A stretch of 25,570 bases of DNA from an uncultured bacterium (GTDB taxonomy: Bacteria > Bacillota_I > Bacilli_A > RF39 > UBA660): the NCBI GenBank assembly GCA_905215635.1, contig CAJMQX010000001.1, positions 1 through 25,570 of the forward strand. Reading direction: 5' to 3'. Made by a program: the position numbers and the translations under genes. Below the pieces are notes generated by a model, which saw nothing but the letters and a program-made list of their open reading frames with translations, was not told where the DNA came from and ran no database searches. This document shows, piece after piece, positions 22,010 to 25,570 of this stretch; position 1 is the stretch's first letter; each line of letters starts with the position of its first letter.

Positions 22010-25000
22010 ATGAATAAATTTAAAACAATGGATGCTAATGAAGCGGTTAGTAATGTAGCTTATAAATTTAGTGAATTATGTGGTATATATCCAATTACTC
22101 CAGCTTCTCCTATGGCGGAGAAAATAGATATACTAGCCAATAGTGGTGAGCTTAATTTTTTTGATAATAAAGTTAAAATAGTAGAAATGCAATCAGAAGC
22201 TGGAGCAGTAGCTTTGGTTCATGGAGCTTTGCAGTCAGGTGTTTTAGCTTCTACTTTTACAGCTAGCCAAGGACTTTTATTAATGATTCCAACACTTTAT
22301 AAGATGGCTGGAGAAATGCTTCCTGGAGTATTACATGTAGCAGCTAGAAGCTTAGCTACACATGCTCTTAGTATTTTTGGAGACCATCAAGATGTATATG
22401 CTATTAGATCAACAGGCGTATGCATGTTGTGTTCTGCTAATCCACAAGATGCTTATAATATGGCAGCAGTAGCACATCTTTCTGCTATTAAAGCATCACT
22501 ACCATTTGTTAATTTCTTTGATGGCTTTAGAACTAGTCATGAAATAGATAAAATTAAATTAATGGATATGGAAAAAATTAAAGAATTAATTGATAAAGAT
22601 GCTTTAAATAATTTTAGAGAAAAAAGTATGAGTAATAAAAATTATAATACTAGAGGAACTGCACAAAATGATGATATATATTTTCAAAATACAGAAGTAA
22701 GAAATAAATATTATGAAGATGCTACTGAAATAGTTGTTGACTATATGAATAAGGTTAATGAAGTAACTGGATCTAATTTTAAACCTTTTAACTACTATGG
22801 TGATAAGTCTGCTGATAGTATTATTATAGCTATGGGTAGTGTATGTGATACTATTAGAGAAACAGTTGATTATTTAAATAGTCAAGGACATAAATATGGA
22901 ATGGTAGAAGTTCATTTATATAGACCTTTTAGTAATAAATATCTACTAGATGTAATTCCTGATAGTGTTAAAAATGTAGCTGTTTTAGATAGAACAAAAG
23001 AAATTGCTGCCGGTGGAGAACCATTATATCTAGATGTAGTAGCAGCACTTAAGGACATGAACGTAGATGTTATTGGTGGTAGATATGGATTATCTTCAAA
23101 AGATACTACACCAGCACAAATTAAAGCTGTATTTGATTTTATGAATAGTAAGGAAAAACATCATAACTTTACAATAGGAATAAATGATGATGTTACTAAT
23201 CTTTCATTAGATATTGATGATAGTTTTGTTATTCCTAATGAAATGACAGAATTCTTAATATATGGATATGGCTCTGATGGAATGGTATCTACTTCTAAAG
23301 ATATGATTAAGATAATTGGAGACCATACTGATAAATATGTTCAAGGATATTTTCAATATGATTCAAAGAAATCTGGAGGAGTAACAAGAAGTCATATGAG
23401 AATATCTGATAAGGAAATTAGATGTCCTTACTATGTTAACAATCCATCTCTAGTAGTAGTTTCTAAAGAAGAATATATTTATAAATATGATGTTATTGAT
23501 AATTTAATTGATAATGGTACTTTATTTTTAAATACTAAATTAGATAAAGATACATTAATTAAGTCACTTCCTAATAAAATTAAATATTTATTAGCTAAAA
23601 AGAAGATTAATTTTTATATAATTGATGCTTATAAATTAGTTAATGAATTAGGACTTAAGAATAAGATTAGTACTTGTATGGAAATATGTATATTTGATAT
23701 TATTAAAATCTTAGATACTAATAAAGTAAAAGGAATTATGAAAGATACTAATGTTAAGAGATTTTCTCATAAAGGAGAGAGTGTTGTTAATGTTAATAAT
23801 AGAATTGTAGAAGAAGCAGTAGAATATGTCATTAAAGTAGATATTGATAATAATTGGATAAATCTTTCATATAAAGAAAAAGATAATTTATCTTTTGATG
23901 AAACAATAGGTCTTCTTAAAGGAAATAGTTTACCTGTTAGTGCTTTTATTGATAGAAAATCAGGAATATATCCTGGTGGTAGTACTAAGTATGAGAAAAG
24001 AGATATTGCTGAGAATGTACCTTGTTGGAGTAAAGAAAATTGTATTCAATGTAACCAATGTGCTTTTGTTTGTCCTCATGCCGTTATTAGACCTTATTTA
24101 TTAGATAAAGATGATAATTATGATGAGGCAATTATTAGTATGTTTCCTAAAGATAAAAAATATGCAATAGGAATTAGTTATAAAGATTGTACAGGATGTG
24201 GTCTTTGTGCTAATGTATGTCCTGGAAAAATGGGAAATAAAGCTTTGGTGATGGAAAAGTATGATAAGGAAAAGTTTAATAATGATAATTATGAGTATTT
24301 AAATAAAAATAAAGTTAATTACGAAGCTCCAATTATCAATGTTAAAAATATTGGCTTTACTGATCCTAAATTTGAATATTCTGGAGCTTGTGCTGGTTGT
24401 GGAGAAACAGCTTATATTAAAAACTTAACACAAGTATTTAACAATAATTTATTTATTGCTAATGCTACTGGATGTTCATCAATATATGGTGCTAGTGCAC
24501 CTTCTACACCTTATTCTATTCCATGGGCTAACAGTCTATTTGAGGATAATGCTGAATTTGGTTTAGGTATTAAACAAGGAATTAACATAAAAAGAGATAA
24601 AATTAAAAAGTATATGGAAGATAATATTTGTCCTACTTTTGAAAAATGGATAAATAATATGGATAATTACAAAGAATGTGTAGAAGTATACAAAGAGATT
24701 GATTTTAAAGAACATCCTTACTTAGAAGAATTTAAAGATTATATTGTACCAAAATCTATGTGGATTGTTGGAGGAGATGGATTTGCTTATGATATTGGAT
24801 ATGGAGGACTTGACCATGTACTATCAACAAATGAAGATATTAATATTTTAATTCTTGATACAGAAGTATATTCAAATACAGGAGGACAATCTTCTAAATC
24901 TAGTAATATTGGTTCAATAGCTTCATTTACTGCTAATGGTAAAAATAATTATAAGAAAGATTTAGCTAGAATTGCGATGTGTTATTCACATGTATATGTA

Positions 25001-25378
25001 GCGTGTGTAAATATAGGATATAATAAGGAACAATATTTGAAAGCTTTACAAGAAGCTAATAATCATAAAGGCCCTTCAATTATTATTGCTTATGCTCCTT
25101 GTATTGAACATGGTATTAAAACAGGAATGGAACATAGTTTAAATGATGCTTATTTAGCTTCTAAATGTGGATATTTCCTAACATTTAGATATAATCCTGA
25201 TACTAAAATATTTAGTTTAGATTCAAAAGATATTGATTATGAGAAATATGATGAATTTCTAGCTAATGAAAATAGATATGCTAATTTAAAGAAAGTTAAT
25301 CCTGATGGAGCTAAAGAATTAATCGAAAAGCAGAAAGAATGGGCTAAAGATAGATATAACTATTATAGTAAATTATAA
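22010..25378 (+). CDS. nifJ: Pyruvate:ferredoxin (flavodoxin) oxidoreductase
   Basis: 1122 residues, single-chain PFOR (NifJ/Por), slightly short of the usual 1170-1190. It converts pyruvate and CoA to acetyl-CoA, CO2 and reduced ferredoxin, the oxygen-sensitive anaerobic route. Domains run in order: pyruvate/TPP domain I (YPITPASPMAE, GDHQDVYAIRSTG), domain II, the gamma-type domain with CoA-site sequence GSDGMVSTSKD, and the ferredoxin domain with CxxCxxCxxxCP at 678-689 and 727-738. The C-terminal TPP domain has proximal cluster Cys794 and Cys797, the further Cys in NATGCSS and YAPCIEHG, and GGDGFAYDIGYGGLDH. The CoA-site block usually reads GTVGANKN, so it is altered. AGAGGTG lies before ATG 22010; upstream GTG 22001 is not used. 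Confidence 0.97.
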   Translation: MNKFKTMDANEAVSNVAYKFSELCGIYPITPASPMAEKIDILANSGELNFFDNKVKIVEMQSEAGAVALVHGALQSGVLASTFTASQGLLLMIPTLYKMAGEMLPGVLHVAARSLATHALSIFGDHQDVYAIRSTGVCMLCSANPQDAYNMAAVAHLSAIKASLPFVNFFDGFRTSHEIDKIKLMDMEKIKELIDKDALNNFREKSMSNKNYNTRGTAQNDDIYFQNTEVRNKYYEDATEIVVDYMNKVNEVTGSNFKPFNYYGDKSADSIIIAMGSVCDTIRETVDYLNSQGHKYGMVEVHLYRPFSNKYLLDVIPDSVKNVAVLDRTKEIAAGGEPLYLDVVAALKDMNVDVIGGRYGLSSKDTTPAQIKAVFDFMNSKEKHHNFTIGINDDVTNLSLDIDDSFVIPNEMTEFLIYGYGSDGMVSTSKDMIKIIGDHTDKYVQGYFQYDSKKSGGVTRSHMRISDKEIRCPYYVNNPSLVVVSKEEYIYKYDVIDNLIDNGTLFLNTKLDKDTLIKSLPNKIKYLLAKKKINFYIIDAYKLVNELGLKNKISTCMEICIFDIIKILDTNKVKGIMKDTNVKRFSHKGESVVNVNNRIVEEAVEYVIKVDIDNNWINLSYKEKDNLSFDETIGLLKGNSLPVSAFIDRKSGIYPGGSTKYEKRDIAENVPCWSKENCIQCNQCAFVCPHAVIRPYLLDKDDNYDEAIISMFPKDKKYAIGISYKDCTGCGLCANVCPGKMGNKALVMEKYDKEKFNNDNYEYLNKNKVNYEAPIINVKNIGFTDPKFEYSGACAGCGETAYIKNLTQVFNNNLFIANATGCSSIYGASAPSTPYSIPWANSLFEDNAEFGLGIKQGINIKRDKIKKYMEDNICPTFEKWINNMDNYKECVEVYKEIDFKEHPYLEEFKDYIVPKSMWIVGGDGFAYDIGYGGLDHVLSTNEDINILILDTEVYSNTGGQSSKSSNIGSIASFTANGKNNYKKDLARIAMCYSHVYVACVNIGYNKEQYLKALQEANNHKGPSIIIAYAPCIEHGIKTGMEHSLNDAYLASKCGYFLTFRYNPDTKIFSLDSKDIDYEKYDEFLANENRYANLKKVNPDGAKELIEKQKEWAKDRYNYYSKL

Positions 25379-25457
25379 TTATATATTGAAATATCTTTAT
25401 TAGATGCTATAAGTCTTTAGAGATATTTTAATAATTATAAATTTATTAGTATATTTT

Positions 25458-25466
25458 TGCTATGAT
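25458..25466 (+). promoter_or_regulatory. Weak extended -10 element after PFOR
   Basis: TGCTATGAT, an extended -10 form, 40 bases before a strong terminator hairpin. There is no -35 box and no gene directly after it. Confidence 0.3.
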
Positions 25467-25505
25467 AGTTAATAATAATAATGTCATATAAAAATATGGC
25501 AAGAG

Positions 25506-25536
25506 AAAGTCAGATATATTGTATTCTGACTTTTTT
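25506..25536 (+). terminator. Strong terminator hairpin downstream of PFOR
   Basis: A 9-bp stem (AAAGTCAGA/TCTGACTTT) with a 10-base loop and a T run to 25536. It lies 127 bases beyond the PFOR stop. It may end PFOR readthrough or a short RNA from 25458. A weaker 8-bp inverted repeat (AAATATCT/AGATATTT) lies nearer the stop, at about 25390-25428. Confidence 0.72.
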
Positions 25537-25570
25537 CTTTGTAAACTATGATACTTATAGTTAAATAATT

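Noticed and set aside
25482..25565. 27-codon frame starting ATGTCATAT
   Set aside because: No ribosome site, and it runs through a strong terminator hairpin.
1..25570. Mycoplasma-type code with TGA as Trp
   Set aside because: TGA ends the lipid kinase gene at 8420-8422 with yidD starting in the overlap; Trp is encoded by TGG throughout.
1..25570. CRISPR array, transposase, integrase or phage genes
   Set aside because: No regularly spaced repeats, terminal inverted repeats or mobile-element proteins were seen; the single XRE regulator has no phage context.

Overview
The window is a chromosomal segment from a very AT-rich, low-GC Gram-positive bacterium. Gene content and protein style suggest an uncultured, host-associated member of the Bacilli near the Mollicutes (the RF39/Erysipelotrichia-like grade). 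This placement is an inference from the sequence alone. TGA is used as a stop (for example at 8420-8422), so the standard bacterial code applies. A muramoyl-alanine amidase indicates that a peptidoglycan wall is kept. PFOR and SufB indicate anaerobic, Fe-S based metabolism. No phage, IS element or CRISPR array was found. Most of the window is core chromosome, with accessory-looking genes at 1-1572 and 6119-7388.

Layout. 1-1572: a predicted zinc metallopeptidase and a small acidic protein with a duplicated motif. 1650-1851 (minus): tRNA-Gly(GCC) with promoter and terminator. 1858-4530: ffh (+) converges on metK (-) at a shared terminator; metK is controlled by a SAM-I (S-box) riboswitch. 4583-4933: a CotD-like coat protein. 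4985-5982: a promoter and structured leader in front of a SAM-dependent methyltransferase. 6119-7388: a transglutaminase-like protein and a small EF-hand-like protein. 7499-9142: diacylglycerol/lipid kinase, yidD and a dCMP deaminase, overlapping or translationally coupled. 9208-9284: tRNA-Arg(ACG). 9334-15982: one long transcription/translation operon: rimP (short), nusA, rnpM/ylxR, infB, an unknown repeat protein, rbfA, nrnA and truB. 16034-18758: sufB and an N-acetylmuramoyl-L-alanine amidase. 18883-19832: ssb and an XRE regulator. 19855-21294: asnS. 21357-21941: a lipoprotein. 21957-25378: pyruvate:ferredoxin oxidoreductase, followed by a short region with a strong terminator hairpin.

How the genes fit together. 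The 9.3-16 kb operon is the classical nusA-infB operon of Firmicutes: 30S maturation (RimP, RbfA), transcription elongation (NusA), RNase P modulation (RnpM), initiation (IF2), nano-RNA/pAp turnover (NrnA) and tRNA pseudouridine 55 synthesis (TruB). It has been remodelled: RimP has lost its C-terminal domain, the usual ylxQ gene is absent, and a 221-residue protein built on a 32-residue repeat sits between infB and rbfA.

The observations I would check first are an Ffh whose GTPase P-loop has lost both signature glycines, the infB-rbfA repeat protein, and a leader RNA with a possible pseudoknot upstream of the methyltransferase. No complete new multi-gene system is proven here. The two 'peptidase-fold enzyme plus small acidic partner' pairs (1-1572 and 6119-7388) are the nearest candidates.
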